Shown: positions 51,821 to 62,298 of the stretch, one piece after another
Layout: every line of letters begins with the position of its first letter
Numbering within the stretch: position 1 is the first letter of the stretch
Assembly: GCA_000697665.1 (NCBI GenBank)
Contig: KL197775.1
Coordinates: forward strand, 41,486 to 105,485
Length of the DNA: 64,000 nt
Direction: 5' to 3'
Source of the DNA: Jaapia argillacea MUCL 33604
Lineage: Eukaryota > Basidiomycota > Agaricomycetes > Jaapiales > Jaapiaceae
Notes under the pieces: model-generated
What the model saw: the letters and a program-made list of their open reading frames with translations, nothing else
What the model was told of the DNA's origin: nothing
Databases searched by the model: none
Made by a program: the position numbers and the translations under genes

Positions 51821-53470
51821 TCAGACTCGGAGACTCGAGGCTCTTCGCATTTCCCAGAAATCATACTCATCCTCGTTGCTCCTCGTCGGCAACGGCTCCG
51901 CGACCACGTTTATACCTTGATCCTGGAGGCCAATTAGCCTCACCGGATCAACGCCACAGTTCCTTAGTCTCAGTTCCCGTAGGCGATGACCGCATGAAGC
52001 CCGTGCCTGAATGCAATCAAGAAACTGTCGCAACATGCAATCCGTCTCGTCCTCCGATAGTGGGATTTGCTGCAAAATTACAATCTCCAAGGCAGGAAGT
52101 AACGGATATTGTCGTTCCTCGCGAGATAGGGTCAGTGCTGCTGGTAATGTTGATTTCCCTGGGAAAAACACGCGGAGGAGGCGTACTCGTGAGAGGCGAG
52201 CGCATATGACCTTCCATTCATCGACAGAGATTCCTGAAGTATCGTCTGCTTGCAACGACACTGACACGATGCAATCCAAAGGGAGAAATTTCGTAAACGT
52301 GCACAGGCCCCACCCTGGTGAAAAGGTATGTCTGAGCAATAAGGCGATCCTCGGCTCGTCCCATGCATCATAGACGACATCTTTATCATCCACGTCATCT
52401 GTCCCCCAAATACGGATGCGTGGATACGTGCCCCACAGTTGGAGGCTGCGGTATGGAAGCGCTCGACAATCCGTGGTACCTGCACTCGATAGATGAGTGG
52501 CAATTGAGTGACACAAAGCGGAAAGGTCCTCGTTAGCGCCGGGGAAGTCGGCATGGTCAGATGAATGAGTACAATCGAATGCAATAATACAATCGTGTGG
52601 AAACGAAAGACGGTACATCAAGTTTGCCATGATGCGAGACGAATGACCTTTGGTGTGAATCTTGGAGAGATGCGGGAGCTCGACTGTCCGAGGAAAGGCT
52701 GGATCTCCAAAGCCATCGCAGGCGGAATGTAGAACAAGGCGCTGTAAATGCGGCATTTGTTCAAACAACGAAAGCAGGGCGCTAACGGTGAGCTGTTCAT
52801 CGGTGTAGCAGGGCGCCAGTTCGAAATGCGTGAGGGATTGACACTGGAGGAAGGGAAGTGGTAAGGCAAGTTTGCACCCCGACAACCTCAATCGCTGAAG
52901 ATTCGGGGCTATGCCGCCGAAAAGGATAGCCGGAACGGTCCAGTTGGATACCCCATATCCCTGAATGGCAAGCCATCGGAGCTCTGGAGCAGCAGTGCTC
53001 AGCTGTTGATCCAAAAGTTCCTCTATCCCAACCCTGGCCCTGTCGGCGATTGTGATGTTAAGGATTTGGATCCGCGAAATCTGATTCAGAGCAAGCTCGA
53101 CAGCTTCTCTGTGAGGATTTTCATCCGATACAACGATGAGGGGTACACCCATCGAACGGGAGACCATCTCAGCAGTCATTGTCGGGTTCCCCAAGAAGAG
53201 ACACCTCCACATCTCTGCGCATCCGAGAACGATTTCTCGCCAGTAACAACAGACCTGCGACACAGCCAGCCATCGCGAGCAATCGTAGTGATTGGGAGAA
53301 ACATCGATCATATGTTGGGCGCGCCGCTGCTCGGATGTGACGACAGAAAGCAGAATGCCCGTCAAGAGCTCCGTGGGGAGGAGGGAAATCCCCTGCTGTG
53401 AGTTCTCCGCACCCTCCAGGACTGCTGCGGGATGTTGAATTTTTTCGAATTCTACACCGATGGCTTTCAC
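51821..53470 (-). CDS. F-box domain protein, ~549 aa, 5' end uncertain
   Basis: One long exon ending at 51821. The F-box is clear: ISLLPTELLTGILLSVVTSE, then WLAVSQVCCYWREIVLGCAE (VCxYWRxI form). Repeat-like segments follow: LQRLRLSGCKLALPLP, LTHFELAPCYTDEQ, LQRLVLHSACDGFGD. No ATG lies in frame before the F-box. The frame enters at a CTGTCAG acceptor just before 53470 with a TG that needs one preceding base, so a short 5' exon should lie upstream (toward ~53700), but I could not pin it down. It belongs to the same subfamily as 32733-34463. The 3' end is 116 nt past the lectin 2 stop (convergent). Confidence 0.8.
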   Translation of the reverse strand: MKAIGVEFEKIQHPAAVLEGAENSQQGISLLPTELLTGILLSVVTSEQRRAQHMIDVSPNHYDCSRWLAVSQVCCYWREIVLGCAEMWRCLFLGNPTMTAEMVSRSMGVPLIVVSDENPHREAVELALNQISRIQILNITIADRARVGIEELLDQQLSTAAPELRWLAIQGYGVSNWTVPAILFGGIAPNLQRLRLSGCKLALPLPFLQCQSLTHFELAPCYTDEQLTVSALLSLFEQMPHLQRLVLHSACDGFGDPAFPRTVELPHLSKIHTKGHSSRIMANLMYRLSFPHDCIIAFDCTHSSDHADFPGANEDLSALCHSIATHLSSAGTTDCRALPYRSLQLWGTYPRIRIWGTDDVDDKDVVYDAWDEPRIALLLRHTFSPGWGLCTFTKFLPLDCIVSVSLQADDTSGISVDEWKVICARLSRVRLLRVFFPGKSTLPAALTLSREERQYPLLPALEIVILQQIPLSEDETDCMLRQFLDCIQARASCGHRLRELRLRNCGVDPVRLIGLQDQGINVVAEPLPTRSNEDEYDFWEMRRASSLRV

Positions 53471-53735
53471 TGACAGGGAGCGTGGTGCAGGCGGAGATGC
53501 CGAGGGGGGGTGAATCTCAACGGCGGTCCAAACGCTATCGCATTCGCTGGAGATGGAAGCGTGAGATGAAATTAATGTTGATCAAAGGGGAACGGGAAGT
53601 AGTACTGACTTGTCCATGGGATGCTGCAGCTTTGAAACGTGCAGGACAAGCTCGTGGCAAGTAGCACCCAGCGAGGACGAGGACAGTCGTCTGCAAAGTT
53701 ACGGGTCGTATTTTGGCCTGCTCAGGAATTGTCAC

Positions 53736-53817
53736 GGTGGTATAGTGTAGTGGTTATCACTCGGGATTTTGATTACACATCCTTCCCGAAACCCAGGTTC
53801 GAACCCTGGTACTACCT
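53736..53817 (+). tRNA. tRNA-Gln (anticodon UUG), with 10-nt intron
   Basis: Acceptor stem GGTGGTA/TACTACC, D-arm GTG...CAC, anticodon stem CGGGA/TCCCG, T-arm CCAGG-TTCGAAC-CCTGG, discriminator T. Between the anticodon-stem halves are 17 nt. Removing TTACACATCC (53773-53782) after position 37 leaves a 7-nt loop TTTTGAT with anticodon TTG at 53769-53771, reading CAA. The intron is at the canonical 37/38 site. Mature length is 72 nt plus CCA. Confidence 0.93.
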
Positions 53818-54201
53818 GATGTTGTCGCGGCAATCTTTTTAGCTGTGGTCCTCCAAGTCAACTCCGCGCTACGCTATGGGCTACTAAAGCCTAACGGTGA
53901 GTACTGTAGTTGGAATCAAACTTTTGCAACTCGTTGAGTATTGCCCACCAGTAACTTCTCTTAGCGAGCACTTTATTGACAGTGCTGTGGCGTGTTGTGC
54001 GAGGAAAATCAGACGTTGGTGTGGTCATAGTCCAAACAACCCATTCGAAAGCTCCATGCAAGTTACGGTTTTCTATGATACGCAAATTTGGCCGATAGAG
54101 TGGAGCTATACATGCACGACTGATGTCCTACTGGCTGCCTCTATCCCCAATGAACGCTCGGGATTCTGGCAATCTGATTTATAGTCCTCCGAGTCACCTC
54201 T
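53818..54201. other. Intergenic region
   Basis: Between the tRNA and the 3' end of the phosphatase gene. No gene seen. Confidence 0.4.
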
Positions 54202-55931
54202 TCACCATCCAAAGGAAGAACAGGTCCTGTCCTTATACAACGTCGCAGTATCCAAAATGGTCCCATTCGCACTAGCCACAAACTCATGCGTCATATGAGT
54301 GCAGTTATGGAAAGTCAACCGACTCCATCCATACGCCGTGTCGAACGCCTTGCGCGAATAGTTCATGAGAGGATACACAAGGGTATCCAACCCGTCGTAG
54401 TGTCCAGCAGCGCCGTTGGTGATGTACCAAGGGAATGTGGGATTGTTGAGCTCGTTAGGATCGACGACGCTGTTGTTCACCGGGGCGTTACGTTCGTAGA
54501 GATGGACGTGTCCGCTGAGGATAAGATCAACTTTGTACTTTGCGAACACGGGTTCGAAAGCCTCTTGACACTCGGTGCAGTTTGCGCCGCTGATATACCA
54601 CGGACGGTGACCCGCTAGACCAAGAATAAGTATAATATACTACTTGGATAGGTGACTGGTAGTTTACCTGCGATAACCCAAGGCGTCTTCGACCTATCAA
54701 CACTCTGGAGATCATACTCCAACCAATCCAACTGAGCCTGCTTGAATCTCCCAAACGGACCGGAATCTTCGCCGTCCGTTCCATTGACCTCATCAGGACC
54801 AGTCAATCCATCACCCAGATCCGTTTCGGTGTTGAATTGGACATAATGCACCATACCGTGATCGAACGAGTACCAAAAGTTACCCGTTCCACCGGATTCT
54901 TCGCTTGGCATGCGGAAGTGGTTGATGAATCCTGTAAAGTTGGTTTGGCCGGGCATGCAGATGCTGACGGTGTAAGTGATGTTATTGGTCTGGTCAACAG
55001 TCAGAGAGAGATTGTATGCAATTTCGTTCCATATTGTAAATGAGTCGCACCTTGTCCGTTGTCCCTCCATTGTCACCTACCGAAAGTCCAACTTTCAGTG
55101 GACAGATTCCTCAAGACGGTGTTATGTCACTCACAATTCGCCTCGTGGTTCCCAGGGCCGACCATCCAAGGTTTCGCAGCCGTGATCGGTGTCATCTCAT
55201 CATAAAACTGATTGAGAAGCGACTCATACACAGTGTATCCCTCCGCGATGGTTGTATTGGGAATATACTGCTGAATCTCCTCCTTCAACCAGTAGTCGGC
55301 GTACGCAATGTCACCAGCTGTCGAAAGGACGTTTAATACAATCCTTTGAATTTGAAGAAAAGTACTCACGATGCCAAAGGAACTCCCAATCCTCGCTCGC
55401 CATCAGAGATTGGATGGTGTTCGTATCGTTCGGACCCAAAGGATTGGCTGCACCCTTTCCAACAGTGGTACTAAGACCCTCCGGACCAATCAACCCAAGG
55501 TCAACCACTACGGCAGTCGTATAAGGTGTTGGATCACCAGCAACTCGACCAGTCTTGAACGAGTATATCGCAGAGGAGTTACTGAAGATGGGTTGGTAAT
55601 AATAAACCGTATTGGGTTCGAGTCCAGTGATCTTAACGTGGTTGTTATAGGTGAGTGAAGTCGGGTACGTGACAGAGGTATCGGAGGATGCGTAAAAGTA
55701 GAGAGCGTCGGGAGAGAACCCATAACGAACGCTTGGGTTGGAAAGATAGGAAAAAGTGTTCCAGCTGATGTACATCCCGGTTGTACCAGCGTATGCCAAA
55801 CGAATTTGGACAGGCTCGAGTGAATTGTCGGGAACACGGACGTGGGAGATCGAGGGCAGTGCTGCGATTCCCGTTCCTAGACTGAGCAGGAGGTTCGCCA
55901 GAGCGAAAAGCGAGTACATCTTGGTCGACAT
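54202..55931 (-). CDS. Secreted purple acid phosphatase, 501 aa
   Basis: Five exons: 55931-55370, 55317-55135, 55076-55051, 54989-54668, 54614-54202, in phase. A signal peptide (MYSLFALANLLLSLGTGIAA) is followed by a fibronectin-like N-domain (ITGLEPNTVYYYQPIF). The metallophosphatase motifs come in order: VVDLG (D-x-G), PGDIAYADYW (GDxxY), GPGNHEANC (GNHE), AAGHRPWYISG (HRPWY) and LILSGHVHLYER (GHxH), all ligands to the Fe-metal pair present. Several NxS/T sites suggest glycosylation. It hydrolyses phosphate esters outside the cell or in the vacuole for phosphate scavenging. Complete and of normal length. Confidence 0.93.
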
Positions 55932-57122
55932 TGATACCTACGGCGAAGGTAGTTCCTCCTTCGAAGAGGCCATCGACGATGAACACTTTTGAAGGGGAGG
56001 TGGTATGCGCACGTTCGTTAGTGCCGTAATTGGAGCTGCTGTAATTGAAACCAGAAATACTCGTCCATGGGATAAATAGCAGCGTAGGAGCGACGATGGT
56101 GGAGGTAGGCGCGGATTAACCGCCGGGATAACGCATCAGTCAACTGTATCGGGAGCGAACCATATGGTGGCTCCCTTCACTAGTCTTCCTCGGTGGAGAT
56201 ATCGCCAAAGAAGACAAAAAAGTCTTGATATATTTGGATCAGGCGTCACGAGATCACTGTTGACCATGAGGTGTGGGTGCATTGACGGAGTAACGTTCGA
56301 AGGAAGCAGCATTGCAACACATGGGGGCTCGTAAACTTCGTTCTGCCGACGGACGTTCTACCAAAATGGAGAAGATCAAACCTCAGGGAAGGAGGTCAAA
56401 AGGAGGTGGGCCAAGGATGTTGACAGATCGGGGAGGACGAGAATCGCAATCGAAGGCTTGCAAGACTGACGGTGAGCAAGACCCTGGGCAGGTGAAACAA
56501 GTCAACATTTTACAACGGAATTCTCGACAGAGTTCTCACCATTTCGAAACAAGTTCATGATCAGAAGAATGCTAACCGAACGTACCGAACACCTCCTCCC
56601 TGGCTCAGTGGCGTTCAACCGAGGAAACGTCCACCCAATCGCTACCATCCAGACGAGGAGATTCGGACCGACTTTGGTTTACATCTGACGATCCTGTGGG
56701 GCAGGGATTTCCAATGAATCGCGTTCAAGAAAATGCACAGGTGAACAAAGAATCGCCTTAGATGTTGGATCGTTACTGACAAGTCTACTGACACCACGAA
56801 AACTGGTGAAGGAGGGTGGGAAGCAAAGTTTGACTTTCAGTGCTTGCAACAGAAGGTCGTTGTCAAAGCCCAGTCCAACATTGGCAACTGGCCCTCCCTT
56901 CTCAAAAAGGACGATGTGATTGGTCTGCAGTGGGGGGCTACAACTTGCTCGTCGTCTACGAGTATGTACCAATTTTTGTACCGATATAGGACTGGGTTTA
57001 TCCTTGCTTGAATATTGTCTGGATGTCGCCAACCCCTATTCCCTCCCAACGGTGTCGCGTAGCGAGCTCTACGGTGCATACGCGCATCGGGGCGTCTGTT
57101 TCCTCCTCACCACCACTCGATC
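55932..57122. other. Intergenic region (1.2 kb)
   Basis: Divergent upstream regions of the phosphatase (minus) and HNH-domain gene (plus). Short open frames (e.g. 56679-57032 minus) have no supporting motif or splicing. Confidence 0.4.
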
Positions 57123-58403
57123 ATGCCCGTTGCACTACCTTCCATTGCCGCCAAACACTACCACCTAGACTCCAACACAACTAGCGCCTACAACTTCTGC
57201 CTCGACTTTGAAGAGCACGCCACAAACCATGGTACCGCCAGCGATCTAATGAACGCACGCATACTGGGTTACTTGATCATCTATGCACCGTCCCTCCCTG
57301 CTCAGCACGAGGTGGTCAAAGTCATCCAATCATGTGGTAACGACTATGCAGGTCTTTCTGCGCTTGGGGCGACGTTTCTCGATTATTATATTCGTCCTTG
57401 TGAGCCATCCGCGTATATCGTTTCGCTTTACCAGCTGATTTTTCTTCAGTTAAGACATTCAAAGGGAGAACGCCTGTGGGAAGCTCGCATTCAAGTCGAG
57501 ATTCTCTTGGTAAGGACGAGGAAGCGCAGGTTGCTAAGGTCCAAGAGTCACCTAAACATTTTGTTGAAGCGAAGAATCAGGTGAGTTGGCGATGAATCTC
57601 TTCTTCGGTTACTCTGCTAAAGTCATTCAGGCTCTCATTAGAGACAGATTTCGTTGCATCGTCACTGGGATATACGATCAGCGAGCCAAGTCGTTGCCGT
57701 ATATCAGTCTGGAGGACCTATTGTCGGCTGGAGGCACAGTGTACACAGATTGTGTCCATATTGCGCCAGATTCTGCGTATCTCAACCGAGCTGCAAACTC
57801 GCATGAGAAGGTATGGCTACTCTCCGGTTTTCTAAATCTGATCCCACATCTTTGCTTAGAGCGACTATTCTGCGGATGTGTTGGCGGTCTTGAAGTCGTT
57901 CGGGTACGATGTCGACAGCTTGAACGGCGAGAAAGTGCATTCTTTGTTCAATGTGATGACGTTGCAGTGGGACGTTCACGACTTCTTTGATCGGTTGGGA
58001 CTTTGGTTCGAAAAGACAGTCAGTTCACTAGCCCATCTGACGTCGAAATTGAAATTTGTTAACCTTTTGATACAAACAGGCTACACCGAACTGCTACAAG
58101 GTTCGGACAGCCGATCCCTTGTTCCTCTATGGCCTGTTGTCAAAAATGGATAAAGTCACGTTCACCACCCCGGATCCCGTCAAGTTACCCCTGCCATCTC
58201 CAGAATTATTGGCTTTGCATGCAGCTTGTGCTCAAGTTGCTCATCTGTCCGGGGCGGGTGAGTATGTCGATCGGCTCCTTGAAGATATGGAAGAGATGGG
58301 TGTATTGGCTCATGATGGTACATCATCGGATGTCCTTCACCATGCGCTCGTGACCCTCCGTTCCCGAGATACAATTGTTGGTGTGGGGTTTGACGCTGAA
58401 TGA
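57123..58403 (+). CDS. HNH-nuclease-domain protein, 356 aa
   Basis: Exons 57123-57399, 57450-57580, 57631-57810, 57860-58018 and 58080-58403, phase-consistent. The helical N-terminal region (VIQSCGNDYAGLSALGATFL) and a charged linker precede an HNH-like core: RDRFRCIVTGIYD, then TDCVHIAPDS (the His of the first H), and FNVMTLQWDVHDFFDRLGLW (N and second H). This is the arrangement of a large Agaricomycete family annotated as HNH nuclease domain proteins; members are often numerous and of unknown function. The usual AHIIP is CVHIAP here, with the His kept. The C-terminal 100 aa are helical. No homing-element context (inteins, introns) is visible. Confidence 0.75.
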
Positions 58404-59278
58404 TGCGGGGAGAAATAAAAAAAATAAAGAAAAGAGAATAAACGAAACTTCAGCCGTGCCGCGATTACCAAAACAAAAAACGGGACTGTCAGAGACCTTG
58501 TCGCTCTCAAGCGTTGTGGAATTGATCGTACCAGACTAGAGAGGGTGGCGAATTGAAAGACCTCGGAGTAGAATTCAAAACTGCGATACCGCCATGGTGT
58601 CGGCCGTCCTCCGCATGCACCAGTAACGAAACAACGACGGCTGGCAACGGCAATGGCTACGTACATGTGGGTGGAGTTCCCCCTCGTCGTGCGATGCATC
58701 AAGTCACATTTGAAATGGACGTGGGGAGGTTTGTTCGACTCATTTTCTGCGTCCGAGTCGTTCTGCAGCGTCAACGAACGCCAATGTCATCGGCAACGTT
58801 CCCGACAGCCTTTTCGAAGACTCCGCTCGCTAATTTTTCTCGAAGGAAACAGTCATCGACCCTGAGGATGCTGGTATCGGATATCGTCATGCTGCATCGC
58901 TAGAGCCAGGCTTGAAGTACCACGTGAGGCCTGGCGTCAAGACTTTCATCGCTCGCATCAGCCTGTCTTTCATTATCGCTATTTATTCTGCGTATTTACT
59001 CCCTGCGCCTTTGCAACGCTCCTGTGCTTGGTCTAATCGTCATCTGCCAATGCACGCCGTACATTCTCATCCATTTCACGGCCATCACAACCCTAGCCCT
59101 CCACAGTACACCACGCTTCGCTGCGTGTCTTCAGCATGTTCAACGCCTGACCCTCTGAAATATGAGTATGACTACGATGATTGCGGGTTCGTCTCTTTCT
59201 TTCCCTTTTTTACTTCGTATGGGTAGTGAACAAAGTACCCAAAGCGTCCTTCCTATCGTGACAGAGTGCACAGAGATC
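58404..59278. other. Intergenic region with coding-like fragments
   Basis: An A-rich stretch follows the HNH gene stop. Between about 58610 and 58960 short coding-looking pieces occur in different frames on the plus strand (e.g. GGVPPRRAMHQVTFEMDVG, NVIGNVPDSLFEDSAR, VIDPEDAGIGYRHAASLE), possibly a decayed gene. The lectin 3 start region follows. Confidence 0.3.
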
Positions 59279-60416
59279 ATGGAGCAAGACCACGATACCG
59301 TTCCTCCTGCTCACTCCGATCCAGCACCGATGCCTCAAATCCCATCCGGAGTGTACGTCTTGGCAAACGTCAAGTGTGGAACTGCGTTGGACCTCTCCGG
59401 AGCTGATAACAAGTCCATCATCGGATTTCCGCAACATGGCGGAGAAAACCAGCAGGTCAGCCCCTTCCTTTTCGCTTTTATTTTCTGATCCACTTCCCAT
59501 CGCTAACATCGCCTCCGATCCGACCATCACATTCTTCCATTCCTTCAAATCGAACCACATTCCGACTCGCTTGAATCACCCCATCGTCCTCCATACCCTC
59601 CCGTCAACTTATGACACGTAGTGGGAACTCTCCCCCGCCGGACCTGGATACTTTATCAGAAGCATTTCCAGTGGTCTCTACTTGACTGTGGAGGCCGGTC
59701 TGTGTACAGGCACGCCCATCGTGGCCACTCCCTTCCCCGTTTGCTGGGCCGTAGAGCTAGAAGAGGCCGTAGAGCTGAATGAGAAGACGGGCGACTTGGG
59801 CGATTGTTGTGTTCGGTGAGTCTTCAATCGATCTCCACCCCAGGAGTTGTGGGGATGAGGTGTAGATCTGGGGTGTGAGGTTCTGAACTTGGTGGACTTA
59901 TATCCGATGACGATGATGATCTGATTTTAGGATCATGTGGCCGAACACGCATCTCGTCTTTGACGCCGAATGTGCCAGCGCTTCCGACTCTGTGGTAAGT
60001 TTCCTTTTGTTTTCGATCGTCCCTTCGTCCCTCGTGATCTGACGTACCCTCAGATATCCCTAGCCGAGCATCATCACTCATCCATCTGCACTTGCCAATC
60101 ATGGCGTCTGATCCCTTGCCATTCCTCACCCTCACCCCTCACTTCACCCTCCCCCTCACCTCATGCCGACCTTCAACACTGCGATCCCCACGCTTCTCAT
60201 GACCATCACGATCCAAACGCAAACACAACATCTGACATCATCCATACATCCAATACCCTTCCTCACTCACCCCATACTTTGGGTCGTGTAGGATCGGTGG
60301 GCGAGATGAGGAAGACGACGACTACGACGACTACGACTACTACTACGACTACCACGGTTACGACCGTCACGACTGAGACTACAACCGAACCTGCCCCTCA
60401 GTCCATTGGGGCATGA
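59279..60416 (+). CDS. Ricin-B-like lectin 3 with His-rich and poly-Thr tail, ~265 aa
   Basis: Exons 59279-59455, 59622-59815, 59931-59994 and 60054-60416, in phase. Upstream in-frame ATGs (59207, 59162) could lengthen the N-terminus. The trefoil begins IPSGVYVLANVKCGTALDLS, then DNKSIIGFPQHGGENQQWEL, FIRSISSGLYLTVEAGLCTG and VRIMWPNTHLVFDAECASAS, and ends CTCQSWRLIPC, so three QxW-like lobes can be traced. It carries more cysteines than lectins 1 and 2. The C-terminal ~100 residues are unusual: Pro/Ser-rich, then His/Asp-rich (HDHHDPN), then a run of about 14 threonines encoded by (ACG/ACT)n at 60317-60355, ending TTEPAPQS. The tail might be O-mannosylated or simply repeat expansion. No signal peptide is visible with the chosen start. 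Confidence 0.7.
60317..60360 (+). repeat. Coding ACG/ACT trinucleotide repeat (poly-Thr)
   Basis: About 14 consecutive ACG or ACT codons within the last exon of lectin 3, followed by degenerate units (GTTACG, GTCACG). Such tracts change length easily between strains. Confidence 0.8.
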
Positions 60417-60989
60417 CACACGTATCTTGGAGGTGTTGGCGGTCGCGTTGCGGTGTTGAGGTTGGGGGTTTGAAGGGTAAGACCGTCCGAGACTTTCTTA
60501 TGTATCCGAGCGGGGAGAGGCGCGAGGTTGGGGGAGGGTCAAAGTTATCTTATCGATAGCGGGAATCAAGGAGTTGGATGAACTCTTTCAATCGCTCGCG
60601 TTTCTTTTTTTAACACAATGGTTCTTTTTCTTCGTAGTACAACTGCACTTGTTTTGTTCGTCAATTGGTCAAATCTAAGTTATTGCGCCAGTGCGGTCAA
60701 TATCGTCTTCTGATTTCAGGCCCCGATGGTTTGCCCATCCGTTTTTCGTTGACTCTCCAAAGTCAGTTGGGACAAGCTCCGTCAGCGACCCACTGACTGG
60801 GTCAAGATGTTGTGAACAAGCCAATCTGTATTCCATGATCTAGCGAGTCCAAAAGTGTGCGAGCGGCGAGCGGGGTGTAAATGACTGTTTTATGAGAATG
60901 GAGGAAATGTCCATAAATATCCAATGAAGAAGTTACAGTACAAGCATAATCAATTCGTCGATCCATATAATTACTGTAGGTCTATGCGT
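60417..60989. other. Convergent intergenic region
   Basis: 3' flanks of lectin 3 and the membrane-protein gene. No gene seen. Confidence 0.4.
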
Positions 60990-62298
60990 CTAGACGTGGG
61001 GTATGAAGGTGGTCCAATAAACCGCTTCGTACGCCCCAGGAGGGAGAGAGCGAAGGGATGTGAAAGCGAGAACGAGCAAAGTGACGCGAGCAGCAATGTA
61101 TGCAGTAGCCGTGAATAACATGAGCACTCCTAGCGCGCGCGATATGCCTTTGTCTAACATGAAGCCGACATAATAGCCGAGAAATTCGATGATTGGCACG
61201 GATGTGATGGTGAGGGCAGAGACGCGCCACAGCAGCTGCTGCGGACTGGATGGAAATTGGAGAGACCAAGCGAAACAGTGAATAGCACCGAAGAGAGTGG
61301 CTACGCACACCGAAACCGAGGCAATCAGGTTATCCTCCATGTCGCTGACGCATCCTGAATAACATGTCGGCACCTGGATCTCGATGCTTGATCCAATTTT
61401 GGGCATGAAGCAGGGCATGAAAAGCCCGTCGACAAGCATATGGGAGACAATTAGGATGAGGAAAATGATGGGTCTGAATGCTGGATGATAATCTTCGAGT
61501 GCATCCCACAGCCCAACAAAGAATCCGCCTTGGTTTCCAGGATCGCCTCTTGGTTTGTTTCTTACTTCCGCTTCTCCTTCTCCACTGTCGAAGTCGTTGT
61601 TGGTAGTATCCACGACGGAACACTTGACAACCTGATGTGGACGACGCACATCAGCCGGCTTGTTCCACCAAAATGCGTAGGTGATCAAATTCAATACGGT
61701 GAATGCGAGAGTGGCGATTTCGAGTTCGGTGATGGGGAGATGCTCGTACCATCGAGCTGCGCACTGGAGGATAAACCATGTAGTTTGCACCATGATAAGA
61801 CCCTTCGAAAGGGCATCGCGTTTACTCTTGTCCAGAATCTCCCCCTCGGTAATTCGGGGAAATTCCCGATCCAATACATCCACCATCGAAAGATTATCAG
61901 GATGAAGGAGTTGCACCGGTTCCCCTTCTCCGTCGACAAGCATAAATCCACCCATCAGAGCAAAGAATCCATGAGTTTTTGTCCAGTTGCGATCTTGTGA
62001 TCCCGGTTCAGTTCCAGGCAACAAATACATATTTCACAATCATACCTTGGTGCTTTTTTGCCAGTCGGCGAGCAACCAACCATTGCTTCATGGACCAAAC
62101 GACTAATAGCTCCGGAGCTATAAGTGCCATGATCATAATCCCTACGCGGCGTGAGGTGATCTCGAATGACGATTTGTATGGGCCAGGAATGTTTGGGTGG
62201 ACGACCACCCAAGTACACGCGAACACAGTGGTGAGACAGCTGGATACGATCCCCCACATCGTCCTGCAGTGATCGATGTCTCTGCACGTCGTCGACAT
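60990..62298 (-). CDS. Agaricomycete multi-pass membrane protein, ~418 aa
   Basis: Exon 1 is 62298-62046 and exon 2 is 61993-60990 (donor GTATGA, acceptor CAAG, in phase). The ATG at 62298 is the first in its frame, but related proteins begin with a signal-like segment, so a further 5' exon up to ~62600 is possible. It opens with the family motif CRTMWGIVSSCLTTVFACTW, VVVHPNIPGP, then a membrane segment IMIMALIAPELLVVWSMKQW and THGFFALMGGFM. About seven further hydrophobic segments follow (e.g. TTWFILQCAARW, IATLAFTVLNLITYAFWW, PIIFLILIVSHMLVDGLF, VLMLFTATAYIAARVTLLVL). This family is widespread and expanded in mushroom-forming fungi, with no known biochemical role. Plasma or internal membrane. 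Confidence 0.8.
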
